This document shows positions 8,983-17,556 of a DNA stretch of 18,969 nt, in pieces; position 1 is the stretch's first letter, and each line of letters opens with the position of its first letter. The notes under the pieces were generated by a model. The model searched no databases, was not told the DNA's origin, and saw only the letters and a list, made by a program, of their open reading frames with translations. Source of the stretch: JAAYAY01 sp964429355. Its GTDB lineage: Bacteria; Planctomycetota; Planctomycetia; Pirellulales; Thermoguttaceae. The position numbers and the translations under genes were made by a program. The stretch covers positions 1 to 18,969 of the forward strand of contig CAYSCH010000168.1 of NCBI GenBank assembly GCA_964429355.1, given 5' to 3'.

Positions 8983-9013
8983 TTCAGGGCTCAGAAGAGC
9001 TTTGAGCCCTGAA
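8983..9013. repeat. Perfect 11-bp inverted repeat between leuC and leuD
   Basis: TTCAGGGCTCA (8983-8993) and TGAGCCCTGAA (9003-9013) pair perfectly around a 9-base loop. No T-tract follows on either strand, so it is not a classic terminator. It could be a dispersed REP-like element or an mRNA structure that separates expression of the two subunits. Confidence 0.7.
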
Positions 9014-9055
9014 CGATGAGCCTGGAATAATTCAACCTCGATTGTAGAGTGTGCA

Positions 9056-9649
9056 ATGCGTGCCTTCACAAAACATACCGGCTTGGTGGCTCTGATGGAT
9101 CGGTCCAACGTCGATACGGACCAGATCATTCCCAAACAGTTTCTCAAGCGGATCGAGCGGACGGGGTTCGGTGAGTTCCTGTTCTACGACTGGCGCTATC
9201 TGGACGACGGTTCGGACAACCCCGAGTTCGAGTTGAACCGGCCTCGCTATCGAGGGGCCAGCATTTTGGTCAGCCGGCGCAATTTTGGCTGCGGTTCGAG
9301 CCGCGAACATGCCCCCTGGGCCCTCGAACAGTACGGGTTCCGCGTGATCCTGGCCTCGAGCTTCGCCGACATCTTCTTCAACAACTGTTTCAAGAACGGC
9401 ATGCTTCCGATCGTGCTGGACGAAGCAACCATCGCCGACTTGTTCGCCCGAGCCGAGGCCCGGGAAGGTTACCAGCTCACGGTCGATCTGGAGTCGAAAA
9501 CGATCGCCGACGATGCCGGACTGGTGATCAAGTTCCAGGTCGACGACTTCCGCCGGCACTGCCTGATGCACGGTCTGGACGACATCGGCCTGACTCTCGA
9601 GCAGGAAGGCAAGATCACGGCCTACGAGGCGGCACGCGGGATCGTCTGA
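9056..9649 (+). CDS. leuD: 3-isopropylmalate dehydratase small subunit
   Basis: LeuD supplies the swivelling domain that completes the isopropylmalate isomerase active site with LeuC. At 197 residues it matches the usual bacterial length of about 200. Diagnostic stretches are VALMDRSNVDTDQIIPKQFL (11-30), the block SRRNFGCGSSREHAPWAL (around 78-95), and FADIFFNNCFKNGMLPI. ATG 9056 gives the expected N-terminus; no clear Shine-Dalgarno sequence precedes it, so translation may depend on upstream structure. It sits 92 bases after leuC and is probably co-transcribed. The gene ends 25 bases from the end of the convergent amidase gene. Confidence 0.97.
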   Translation: MRAFTKHTGLVALMDRSNVDTDQIIPKQFLKRIERTGFGEFLFYDWRYLDDGSDNPEFELNRPRYRGASILVSRRNFGCGSSREHAPWALEQYGFRVILASSFADIFFNNCFKNGMLPIVLDEATIADLFARAEAREGYQLTVDLESKTIADDAGLVIKFQVDDFRRHCLMHGLDDIGLTLEQEGKITAYEAARGIV

Positions 9650-9674
9650 GGGAGTCGCACCGCGAAAGAACCGC

Positions 9675-11027
9675 CTACCGGATTGATTTGCCCATGCAAT
9701 CCATGAAAGGCGGATGCAGATGGAAGGCGAAGCGATCCTCGCACCATGCGGCGATTTCGAGAAGCTGAAGGTCGTCGTGATACTGGCCCACGAGTTGCAC
9801 CGCGACCGGCAGCCCGTCGTCGGCCAGTCCGCACGGCAAGGAAACGACCGGCAGTCCCGAGCAACTCCAGGGAGCCTGAAATCGCTTGGGGCCGGTTGTT
9901 TCTTTCGCGGGAGCCGTGGTGTCGGTAGCCGGCATGATGAGGGCATCGCAGCCCTGCAGCATGGCCGGAACACATCGCCGATACTCGTGGAGCAGGTCCA
10001 GAGCGTTGGCATAATCCAAGGCCGACGTTGCCAGACCCCGCTCGAGAAGCCCGGAAATCATCGGGCCATAGGCCTCAGGATGAGCGGTGAAGTCCTTGCG
10101 ATGGTAGGCTGCAGCCTCGACCGCCATGACCGTCGAGTGAACTTCCTGGATCATTTCGAAATCGACCGTTGGGGCGACAACGTCAATATCCGCTTCCTTG
10201 GCCAGTAACTCCACTGCGTGGTCGACCGCAGACCGCACGTTGGGGGCCGCGCCTGACAGAAAGAAGGCCTCGACGATCCCAAACCGTGGGCGAAGGCCAC
10301 AGGGCCTCACTGGGCTTGACGGTTGAGGCGGGGCGAAATCCCGCGAGGATGGCAAGATCTCCAGCAGGATCGCCAAGTCTCGTACTTTTCTGGCCATAGG
10401 CCCTACGTGATCGAAATGATAGCTGACGGGAACCGAACCGGTGCGGTCGACTCGGCCGAAGGTCGGTTTGCAGGTGGCCACGCCGCAGTACGACGAGGGT
10501 CGGACCAGGGATCCGCCGGTCTGAGTGCCGAGGGCGCCGAGGCACATGCCCATGGCCAGGGCCGCTGCGGATCCGCTGCTGGATCCGCCCGGGGTACGAT
10601 TGAATGTCGGATCCCAGGGGTTACGGGTTGGCGGCGGATCGAAGCACGCGAACTCGACCGTCACCGTCTTGCCGAGGAGGATCGCGCCGGCGCCACGCAG
10701 GGCCGCGACGACCGGTGCGTCGGCGGTGGCGAGATGCCCCTTGCGGAGCGGCGAGCCGGCTTCGGTCGGCAGCCCGGCCATGTCGATGATGTCTTTGATG
10801 CCGATGGGGATTCCGTGAAGCGGGCCACGAAAGCGGCCCTCTGCCGCCTCGGCCGTCATCACCTCCCCCTCGCGCCGGGCTCCCGCTTCATCGACTCGTA
10901 CCCAGGCCCGCAGATCGCTGTCGTAGGTTCGAATCCGTTCGAGACATGTGTCCACAAGGTCAATCGGCCGGATCCGACCGTCGCGGATACCCTGGGCCGC
11001 TCGATGAATCGAATCGAATATTGCCAT
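9675..11027 (-). CDS. Amidase signature family hydrolase
   Basis: A 450-residue amidase-signature enzyme, which hydrolyses an amide C-N bond with a Lys/cis-Ser/Ser triad. Residues visible are K78 (IPIGIKDIID), S149 in TPGGSSSGSAAA, and the nucleophile S173 in GTQTGGSLVRPSSYCG. The GTQTGG form, in place of GTDTGG, is common in general amidases rather than in the GatA subunit of the tRNA amidotransferase, and no gatB or gatC is nearby. The substrate is unknown. ATG 11027 is chosen; a GTG at 11039 in the same frame would add four residues. It converges on leuD (25-base gap) and diverges from bioB, so its promoter should be in 11028-11230. Being the only minus-strand gene among plus-strand neighbours, it stands as its own transcription unit. 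Confidence 0.9.
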   Translation of the reverse strand: MAIFDSIHRAAQGIRDGRIRPIDLVDTCLERIRTYDSDLRAWVRVDEAGARREGEVMTAEAAEGRFRGPLHGIPIGIKDIIDMAGLPTEAGSPLRKGHLATADAPVVAALRGAGAILLGKTVTVEFACFDPPPTRNPWDPTFNRTPGGSSSGSAAALAMGMCLGALGTQTGGSLVRPSSYCGVATCKPTFGRVDRTGSVPVSYHFDHVGPMARKVRDLAILLEILPSSRDFAPPQPSSPVRPCGLRPRFGIVEAFFLSGAAPNVRSAVDHAVELLAKEADIDVVAPTVDFEMIQEVHSTVMAVEAAAYHRKDFTAHPEAYGPMISGLLERGLATSALDYANALDLLHEYRRCVPAMLQGCDALIMPATDTTAPAKETTGPKRFQAPWSCSGLPVVSLPCGLADDGLPVAVQLVGQYHDDLQLLEIAAWCEDRFAFHLHPPFMDCMGKSIR

Positions 11028-11230
11028 AATGCTCTGCACTCAGCGAGTTATTGGGCCAATGTTGGCGCCGACGACGCTTCGAATATAGCGATGCCCCCCG
11101 ATGTGGGCAAGTTCTCCAGTCGGCCCTACCGAGAATCGCCGCTCAGGCGTTAGAATCAACCATTCGGTCCTTACCGGGCCGGGTTTTCCAGGCAGCGGTA
11201 TTTGGCTCAATTATAGGATCAGTCCACTTC
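11028..11230. other. Divergent promoter region, amidase / bioB
   Basis: About 200 bases between two divergent starts. TAGAAT (11151-11156) and TATAGG (11212-11217) on the plus strand resemble -10 boxes for bioB, but neither has a convincing -35 at the right distance. I see no clear palindromic operator of the biotin-repressor (BirA) type. An open frame upstream of the chosen bioB start (from 11051) has no family resemblance and is treated as untranslated. Confidence 0.35.
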
Positions 11231-12265
11231 ATGACATCGATTACCGAGACCACGCTTCAAGATACCTCCACCACCAATCGTTGGAACGAGCTGGCCAGCA
11301 GGGTCCTCGATGGAAGGAAGCTCTCGGCCAACGAAGCCCTGGACGTCTTGCGTTGTCCAGACGACGAATTGCTCGACCTGCTGGCGGCCACCTACCGGGT
11401 GCGCAGAGCGGTGCACGGAAACCGGGTCCATCTGAATTTCCTTGTCAACGCCAAGAGCGGGCGCTGTGGCGAGGATTGCGGGTATTGCAGCCAGGCAAGA
11501 GGATCCAAGGCGAATATCGAAAAATACCCTCTTCTCGAGGAAGACGAACTCCTGGCTGGCGCCCGGGTGGCTGCCGAGCGCGAAGCGGGCACATACTGTA
11601 TCGTGACTGCAGGACGAGGCCCGCTGGAAAGCGAACTCGTTCGGGTTGAAAAAGCGGTGCGCCAGATCACCAAGGCGCACGATCTGGGTATCTGCGTCTC
11701 GCCGGGCCTGCTCACTCCGGAGCAAGCTCGTCTGCTCAAGGCGGCGGGGGTGAAGCGGATCAATCATAACCTGAATACGAGCGAGCGGTTCTACGAGAGG
11801 ATCTGCTCGACGCACACGTATCAGGATCGCGTCGACACGTTGCGGGCCGTGCGAGAAGCCGGACTGGAAATCTGTTCGGGGGGGATTGTGGGAATGGGAG
11901 AGGCCGACGAGGACGTGGTCGAACTGGCCATGCGCCTGGCCGAACTGGAAGTTGAGGCCCTGCCGATCAATTTCTGGCTGCCCATTGAAGGCACGGCCCT
12001 CGCCGAGCAGGACGCACCGAAGCCGCTCAGCCCGCGTTACTGTCTGAAGGTTCTCGCCATGTTCCGGCTCACGAATCCCAAAACAGTGCTGCGAATGGCG
12101 GCCGGGCGGGAGGTGCACCTGGGGTCGCTTCAACCACTGGGGCTTTACGCGGCGGACTCGATGTTCGTGGGCGACTACCTGACCACCAAAGGCCAACCTC
12201 CCACAGCAGATTATGAGATGATCGAGGCGCTGGGGTTTGAGATCGTGGAAGACGGAGCTCGCTGA
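11231..12265 (+). CDS. bioB: Biotin synthase
   Basis: BioB is a radical SAM enzyme that inserts sulfur into dethiobiotin in the last step of biotin synthesis. The 344 residues match the family. The radical-SAM cluster motif is C79-x3-C83-x2-C86 (GRCGEDCGYCSQ). Ligands for the sacrificial [2Fe-2S] cluster are also present: C123 (GTYCIVTAGRG), C156 (GICVSPG), C215 (ICSGGIVGMGE) and R288 (VLRMAAGRE). RINHNLNTSERFY and the C-terminal FVGDYLTTKG are typical. The start at ATG 11231 is favoured because the 60 residues in frame upstream have no family character. No other biotin gene (bioA, bioD, bioF) is in the window, so it stands alone here. No obvious terminator follows. Confidence 0.96.
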   Translation: MTSITETTLQDTSTTNRWNELASRVLDGRKLSANEALDVLRCPDDELLDLLAATYRVRRAVHGNRVHLNFLVNAKSGRCGEDCGYCSQARGSKANIEKYPLLEEDELLAGARVAAEREAGTYCIVTAGRGPLESELVRVEKAVRQITKAHDLGICVSPGLLTPEQARLLKAAGVKRINHNLNTSERFYERICSTHTYQDRVDTLRAVREAGLEICSGGIVGMGEADEDVVELAMRLAELEVEALPINFWLPIEGTALAEQDAPKPLSPRYCLKVLAMFRLTNPKTVLRMAAGREVHLGSLQPLGLYAADSMFVGDYLTTKGQPPTADYEMIEALGFEIVEDGAR

Positions 12266-12334
12266 ACCACACTCTCATGGGGCCACATCACTTTCCGTCG
12301 GTAAGAAGCCTGGGCATCCAAACGTCACAAATAC

Positions 12335-12364
12335 TTGACATTACACGCGTTACCGTGCTATCTT
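12335..12364 (+). promoter_or_regulatory. Near-consensus promoter upstream of the ECF sigma factor
   Basis: TTGACA (12335-12340), an 18-base spacer, then TATCTT (12359-12364) with an extended TG two bases before the -10 box. This is the best vegetative-type promoter in the window. Transcription would start near 12371, giving a leader of about 215 bases before the sigma gene at 12588. Confidence 0.65.
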
Positions 12365-12370
12365 GCGAAC

Positions 12371-12587
12371 CTGGTGGCGTCTTGTCAGAGAAGGATCTTC
12401 TCAGGGGAACGCGGCGGGAATGTCCAATCGCTTTCCTTTTGCCATCTTCTTGGATGGATCCAGACAAGACGTCAGATGCCGACGCAGTGCTCGATTGCCG
12501 GCAGATTTCGGAGTCGATTCGAGCGAGGATGGAATCGCCCTGAAAGGGCCCGTGGAATAGAATATTCCCAATACGCTGATTGTACGC
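12371..12587 (+). promoter_or_regulatory. Long leader of the sigma-factor gene with two small hairpins
   Basis: GAGAAG-GAT-CTTCTC (12388-12402) and GGAATA-GAA-TATTCC (12554-12568) are perfect 6-bp stems with 3-base loops. The second palindrome contains TAGAAT (12558-12563), which could be a -10 box of a second promoter, so it may be an operator or an alternative promoter rather than RNA structure. Overlapping short open frames here show no family motif. Confidence 0.35.
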
Positions 12588-13211
12588 ATGTGTGAAGCGA
12601 ACCCCCCCAAGGTGAGCGAATTGATTTGCGGCGCCCGTGACGGCAACGACCAGTGCCGCGAACGGCTGTTTGAACTGTGTCGCAGCTACTTGGGATTTGC
12701 AGCCCGCGCTCAGGTGGAAAGCTGGCTGCGGGTGAAGGTGGATGCGTCGGACCTGGTCCAGCAGACGATGCTCGAGGCTCATCGCGATTTTGCCAAGTTC
12801 GAGGGGTGTACGGAACAGGAATGGCTGGGATGGCTCCGGCGGATCCTGGCCCACAACATCTCCGACTTCATCCGCCGCTACAAGGGGACGGCTAAGCGGC
12901 GAGTGCAGAAGGAGGTTCCCTTTCGTGACCCGAACCGGTCGGGACCTTCGCCCGGGGCGCCGGAACCGATGGCCGCCGACCGTACTCCCAGCCAGGAACT
13001 TGCGCTGCTCGACGAGAGCCTGCGTGTGACCGAGGCGCTCAATTCTCTTTCCCCCGACTATCAGGAGGTCATCGTTCTACGCAATCTGGAACGGCTTCCC
13101 TTCAACGAAGTGGCCGAAAGGATGGCCCGTTCCCGTCCTGCCGTGCAGATGCTCTGGATGCGTGCCATTCGGAAACTGCAGGAGGCCATGAGCGATGAAG
13201 ATGCAGGTTGA
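12588..13211 (+). CDS. ECF-type RNA polymerase sigma factor (kinase-associated)
   Basis: A 207-residue extracytoplasmic-function sigma factor. Region 2 spans about 25-95, with the core-binding and -10 recognition stretch VDASDLVQQTMLEAHRDF and LGWLRRILAHNISDFIRRY. A 40-residue linker follows, then region 4 (about 145-200): LNSLSPDYQEVIVLRNLE...NEVAERMARSRPAVQMLWMRAIRKL, a helix-turn-helix that would read the -35 element. A Hanks-type kinase gene follows 117 bases later on the same strand. This sigma-kinase pairing is known in Planctomycetota, where kinase action is thought to replace a classical anti-sigma factor. No anti-sigma gene is seen nearby. The ATG at 12588 has no clear Shine-Dalgarno sequence. 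Target genes are unknown; autoregulation is possible. Confidence 0.92.
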   Translation: MCEANPPKVSELICGARDGNDQCRERLFELCRSYLGFAARAQVESWLRVKVDASDLVQQTMLEAHRDFAKFEGCTEQEWLGWLRRILAHNISDFIRRYKGTAKRRVQKEVPFRDPNRSGPSPGAPEPMAADRTPSQELALLDESLRVTEALNSLSPDYQEVIVLRNLERLPFNEVAERMARSRPAVQMLWMRAIRKLQEAMSDEDAG

Positions 13212-13328
13212 CGATCGGAAACTCGAGATTACCGAATCCGCCGCAGAATCGAATCACTTTCAAACGGCTTCGGATTTCGAGCTTCACATGCCGGATTTGG
13301 CCCCTGAGCTGCCCACCCCACGACCACG

Positions 13329-14963
13329 ATGGTTGAATTACCGCAAGACGTCGTCGAATTCTCGGCGCTCGAAGAGTATCTCAATCGGCTGCAGGCGGGT
13401 GAGCACCCCGACCGCGAGGAGTTGCTCCGGAAGCATCCCAATCTCGCTTCGGCGCTGAAATGTCTCGTGGCCCTCGATGCCCTGGCTCCGGATCCGAGGG
13501 ATGCCGACGGTTCGGAAGCCCCCTGTGGCAGTCCGGTCTTTTCGCGACTGCCGCGAGACTTTGCCGGATTTGAGCTCGAAAAGGAAATCGGCCGGGGCGG
13601 GATGGGCGTGGTCTACAGAGCCCGTCAGAAAGATCTTGATCGCACGGTCGCGGTCAAGATGATTCTCGACAGTTACCTGGCCTCGGAGGAACACATTCGA
13701 CGATTCCACGAGGAAGCGAAGGCGGCCGCGCGAGTCCAGCACTCCAACATCGTTCATATTCACGAAGTCGGGCAGTGGAACGACCAGCACTACTTCGTGA
13801 TGGAATACATCGACGGCGCGAGCCTGGCGCAGAAAGTGGCCCAAGGCCCGATCGATCCGGAGCAGGCGGCCGTGCTCGTCCAACGAGTGGCCCGCGCGGT
13901 GGATCATCTGCATCGACAGGGAATCATCCATCGCGACCTCAAACCATCCAACATCCTGATCGACGAGGATGGCGAGCCCCACGTGACCGACTTCGGGTTG
14001 GCGAAGATCTTTCAGAGCGAAGGCCAGGCGACGGCCACGGGCCTGATCGTCGGCACACCAAGCTACATGGCCCCCGAGCAGGCCGCGGGGAACAGCAGCC
14101 TGCTCGGCCCCAAGTCGGACATCTATAGCCTGGGGGCGATCCTGTTCGAACTGCTCACCGGGCGACCACCATTTCAGGAAGAGCGGCCTCTCGACACGAT
14201 CATGAAGGTTCTCTCCGGCGAACCGCCGCTGCCACGCTCGCTGAACCGCAAGGTGCCACGGGGGCTGGAACTGGTGTGCCTGAAGTGCCTGGCCAGGAAT
14301 CCCGACGCCCGTTACGAGACCGCCGCTGCGCTGGCCGACGAACTGGGACGCTACCTGAAAGGCGAGGCCCTGGAGGTACGGCCACCCAGTTTCCTTCAGC
14401 GTATCCGGCGCTGGGGACGCCGTGAGCCGGCCCTGGCCACACGGCTGGGAGTCCTGGGGATCTTCTTCTGTGTCCAGTGGGCCAATTTTTTCGCCAAGAT
14501 CGACGATCCGGCGTTCGTGAAATTTCACTGGCAGGCCCTCGCGATCATGGGACTCTGGGTGTTGTCGGGCATTGCCCTGCAGCGATTCATGCGCAGCCCG
14601 CGATGGTTGGTGCCGGCTTGCTTTGTGTGGGGCACCCTCGACTCGCTCCTGCTCTTCACACTGCTTCTGATAGCCAACGGTGTGGCCAGCTCCCTCGTCG
14701 TCTGCTATCCCCTGCTCCTGGTCGCCTCAGGTCTGTGGATGCGGGTGCGGTTCGTCTGGTTCATGGGGGTGCTGTCGCTGATTTCCTATCTTGTCCATGT
14801 GGTCCACTTCTATGGATGGCGGCATAATCTTCACGCCGGATTCGACACGAAGCTGGATCGCCACGTGATCTTCGCGGTCATGCTGTTCGGCGTGGCCTGG
14901 GGTGTTGCCGATCTGGTTCGCCGGATTCGAGTGCTCACGTCGTACTACGACCGAGGGATTTGA
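13329..14963 (+). CDS. Hanks-type Ser/Thr protein kinase with C-terminal six-helix membrane domain
   Basis: A 544-residue kinase. An N-terminal segment (1-75, including FSALEEYLNRLQAGEHPDREELLRKHP split by helices) precedes the catalytic domain at about 80-345: IGRGGMGVVYRA, K110 (VAVKMI), E129, HRDLKPSNIL (D203, N208), DFG at 221-223, GTPSYMAPEQAAG and KSDIYSLG. All key residues are intact. Six likely membrane helices occupy about 371-389, 402-420, 428-450, 454-470, 474-492 and 511-530. Only about 14 residues follow the last helix, so there is no extracellular sensor domain; the membrane part itself may be the sensor. An in-frame stop at 13305-13307 makes ATG 13329 the first possible ATG. 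The gene follows the ECF sigma factor at 117 bases and is probably its partner. That segment in the N-terminus is often seen in sigma-linked planctomycete kinases. Confidence 0.93.
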   Translation: MVELPQDVVEFSALEEYLNRLQAGEHPDREELLRKHPNLASALKCLVALDALAPDPRDADGSEAPCGSPVFSRLPRDFAGFELEKEIGRGGMGVVYRARQKDLDRTVAVKMILDSYLASEEHIRRFHEEAKAAARVQHSNIVHIHEVGQWNDQHYFVMEYIDGASLAQKVAQGPIDPEQAAVLVQRVARAVDHLHRQGIIHRDLKPSNILIDEDGEPHVTDFGLAKIFQSEGQATATGLIVGTPSYMAPEQAAGNSSLLGPKSDIYSLGAILFELLTGRPPFQEERPLDTIMKVLSGEPPLPRSLNRKVPRGLELVCLKCLARNPDARYETAAALADELGRYLKGEALEVRPPSFLQRIRRWGRREPALATRLGVLGIFFCVQWANFFAKIDDPAFVKFHWQALAIMGLWVLSGIALQRFMRSPRWLVPACFVWGTLDSLLLFTLLLIANGVASSLVVCYPLLLVASGLWMRVRFVWFMGVLSLISYLVHVVHFYGWRHNLHAGFDTKLDRHVIFAVMLFGVAWGVADLVRRIRVLTSYYDRGI

Positions 14964-15318
14964 ATCCGCTTCTTCTTCAACGCGCCCAGCACTCTGCCTT
15001 TTGCGGCGGGAAAGATGCGACCTGTGCGCAAACTGCGGAAACAAGGCGGCATTCGCTCTTCGCCAGCCAGCCCAGCTTTCCCCGAATACGTGAGTGATTT
15101 GCATGTCATTTCTTGCCGGACAAGAGCAAGTGATGGAATCAGACAAGTTCGCTAAATCGTAGAAACCATTCCTACCGATACCCCAAGAGGTCCAGTATTG
15201 GAACGGATGCTCTCGCATCGAAAGGACCGCATTGGCAGGGCCGGCGGAGAGTGTCGGCCTGCTCACTCCCGCACTGGCGGGGGATAACCAAGCGTTTTCG
15301 CAGTCACAGGATAGTGAA
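14964..15318. other. Intergenic region between kinase and DUF11-like gene
   Basis: About 355 bases with no recognised gene. Small hairpins are TCTTG/CAAGA with a 5-base loop (15111-15125) and GATGC/GCATC with a 4-base loop (15206-15219). Neither has a T-tract. An in-frame extension of the next gene to 15232 exists but its sequence is not signal-peptide-like. No promoter I would defend; whether the next gene belongs to the sigma-kinase transcript is open. Confidence 0.5.
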
Positions 15319-17547
15319 ATGCGCCGCTCAACATACTACTGGTCAGCCATCAGCCTGATGATCATGGGCTTCGCCTCCCTGGCAGTTGCCCAACAAACCG
15401 ACACGACGCATCGAACCACCGGTTCTCCAACTCTCTTCGATCTGCTTCAATCACGTCTCAAGGCAAGCGGATTGACGACCGAACCACCCGCGACACACCG
15501 GGCGGTATCCCAGCCACACTTGTCGGCTCAACGACCGCAATCCGCACCAAAACGTGTGATCACGAAAGACCCCCGAGTCCTTGTGGAGACCGACGTCCTT
15601 GTGCCTGGGAGTGCTCCACTACCGGTGGCTGCCGACGGCAGTTCGCAGTCGGGGAGTTCCGCGGCAAACCGCATGCATCAGCGGCTCTCGGCTTTCCGCG
15701 ATTCGCAATTTGGATCGAGCCCTTCGAGCACAAACGATGCCCAATTGCAGAACACCGCAAAGGTGGCGGACGACGAAGCCTTGCGTGCGCCGGTCGAGGA
15801 ATCGGTCGGCACTCCGACCTTGGCTCCGGCGAAGAATGTCGATGAGCCGAGGATCGTCGGCAATGCACTCCCCGGTGCGGACATGCCCGAGCCGCGTCTG
15901 GCAACGCCGGCACCGAAGTATGCCGCAGAGGGATCGCCAAGCGGAGCCGTGGTCAACAAAGGCACTTCACTGCCCGCTGCAACGGAACCCGAGCGGGCCA
16001 CCCCCAAAGTCACGATCGCCAAGGGGGCCGTTTCTTCCTCCCAAGTGTTATTTACCCAGCAGAGCCCAATTCTCAACGTCAAGACGGTGGGGCCCGAGCG
16101 GATCGACGTGGGGCGCGAGGCGACCTTCCAGGTGACGATCGAGAACCTGGGCTCTGCCGCCGCCGACGAGTTGATCATTGCCATCGATTTTCCGCAGTGG
16201 GCAGACCTGCTGGGGGCAGAAGTGAGCACCGGAGCGACCAGTTCGGAAGTAGCCGCGGATGGAACCCGGCTTTTCCGCTGGAAGATTGGTCAGTTGGGGG
16301 CCAAGGACGTGCAGACCGTGGCCCTACACGTGGTGGCACGCCAGAGCCAACCGCTGAACCTGGCCGTCAACTGGCACCACGCCCCCGTGACCAGTGCCGC
16401 CAGTATCAGCGTGCTGCACCCCGACCTTAACCTCAACCTTGACGGTCCCAAGGAGGTGCTCTTCGGAAAGAAGCAGACCTATCGTCTGGAACTCGAAAAT
16501 GCCGGGACGGGAAATGCTCGCGGGATCACCATCGCCCTGTTACCGCTCGGAACGGGGCAGGAGAAGCCGGCGGTTCAGCCGCTTGGGGATCTGGCGGCGG
16601 GCCAGAAGAAGACCATTGAGGTGGAGCTGACGGCCCGCAACGAGGGGGATCTGGTGATTCAAGTCGATGCGACGGCTGACGGGAACATTCATGCCCATCT
16701 GTCGGAAAAGGTTCGCGTCCTGCGGCCTGCCTTGGCCGTCGAAGTATCGGCACCGGAGTTCCAGTTCGTAGGCCAGGAACTCACCTATCGGATCGTTGTG
16801 ACCAATCCCGGGACGGCCATAGCCAGCGACGTGCAGATCCAGGCCGCCTTGCCTGAATCAGTCAGCTACGTGTCGAGCACCAGGGAAGACCTCGTGGACG
16901 AAGGCGCGGGCTTGATTCGCTGGGGCGTTCAGGAACTGAAACCTCAGGAGAGCCGGACCCTGCTCGTCAAGTGTGTCGCAAGTGCCTCGGGGGCCGGCCG
17001 GATCGCCGTTTCCACGAAGGCGGCCGACAACCTCAACGCCACGGGTGAAGCGACAGTTCAGATCGACGCGATTGCCGATCTGGCCCTGGAAGTCACCGAC
17101 CCGGCCGGTCCCGTTGCCGTGGGAACTGAAACGGTGTACGAGTTGAAGGTCGAGAACCGGGGCAGCAAGGCGGCCGATCATGTAGAGATCGTGGCCTACT
17201 TCTCCCACGGTATCGAGCCACTTGGGGCCGAGGGGGGGAATTATCAGGTCGGCCCCGGACAGATCGTGTTCGACGCGATCCAGTCGATTGCCCCAGGGCA
17301 GGCGAAGACGTTCGTCGTCAAGGCCCGGGCCGAGTCGACCGGAAACCACATCATCCGCGCCGAGGTCTTCTGCAAGCCTTTGGGGACACGGCTTGTCGGC
17401 GAAGAGAGCACCTACTTCTTCGGAAAACGGACTTCCGAGCAGTTGGAGAAAACAGTACCTCAGCCGAGAATTGCCGAAGAAGGCGTGCTGACAGCCGATC
17501 AACGAGGAGAGGCGGCTCCGGCGGAGACCAGCCAGCAGCAGCAATAG
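15319..17547 (+). CDS. Secreted protein with four DUF11/CARDB-like Ig repeats
   Basis: A 742-residue exported protein. Residues 1-24 form a signal peptide (MRRSTYYWSA start, hydrophobic ISLMIMGFASLAVA, likely cut before QQ). Residues 25-245 are low-complexity, rich in Ala, Pro, Ser and Thr, probably a flexible linker. Four Ig-like repeats follow at about 250-366, 368-468, 470-582 and 587-700, each with a DVG/VG(x)E-T(Y/F)-x-(I/L)xVxNxGxA-A-x-(D/N)V pattern typical of DUF11/CARDB domains. The tail is Glu/Gln-rich, ending in QQQQ. Related proteins in Planctomycetota are cell-surface or wall proteins. ATG 15319 is chosen because the signal peptide starts there, with AGG about eight bases before it; the upstream in-frame extension looks untranslated. 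Only two cysteines are visible (C552, C685), so it is not cysteine-crosslinked like OmcB. Confidence 0.88.
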   Translation: MRRSTYYWSAISLMIMGFASLAVAQQTDTTHRTTGSPTLFDLLQSRLKASGLTTEPPATHRAVSQPHLSAQRPQSAPKRVITKDPRVLVETDVLVPGSAPLPVAADGSSQSGSSAANRMHQRLSAFRDSQFGSSPSSTNDAQLQNTAKVADDEALRAPVEESVGTPTLAPAKNVDEPRIVGNALPGADMPEPRLATPAPKYAAEGSPSGAVVNKGTSLPAATEPERATPKVTIAKGAVSSSQVLFTQQSPILNVKTVGPERIDVGREATFQVTIENLGSAAADELIIAIDFPQWADLLGAEVSTGATSSEVAADGTRLFRWKIGQLGAKDVQTVALHVVARQSQPLNLAVNWHHAPVTSAASISVLHPDLNLNLDGPKEVLFGKKQTYRLELENAGTGNARGITIALLPLGTGQEKPAVQPLGDLAAGQKKTIEVELTARNEGDLVIQVDATADGNIHAHLSEKVRVLRPALAVEVSAPEFQFVGQELTYRIVVTNPGTAIASDVQIQAALPESVSYVSSTREDLVDEGAGLIRWGVQELKPQESRTLLVKCVASASGAGRIAVSTKAADNLNATGEATVQIDAIADLALEVTDPAGPVAVGTETVYELKVENRGSKAADHVEIVAYFSHGIEPLGAEGGNYQVGPGQIVFDAIQSIAPGQAKTFVVKARAESTGNHIIRAEVFCKPLGTRLVGEESTYFFGKRTSEQLEKTVPQPRIAEEGVLTADQRGEAAPAETSQQQQ

Positions 17548-17556
17548 GTCCACCCC

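Noticed and set aside
9675..11027. Amidase as GatA of the tRNA-dependent amidotransferase
   Set aside because: No gatB or gatC nearby, and the GTQTGGS motif fits general amidases better than GatA.
12277..12543. Short open frames between bioB and the sigma gene
   Set aside because: They overlap the best promoter in the window and show random-looking composition.
13195..13458. 87-residue frame overlapping the end of the sigma gene and the start of the kinase gene
   Set aside because: No motif, and its second half overlaps the kinase N-terminus in another frame. A small coupling protein cannot be excluded but is not supported.
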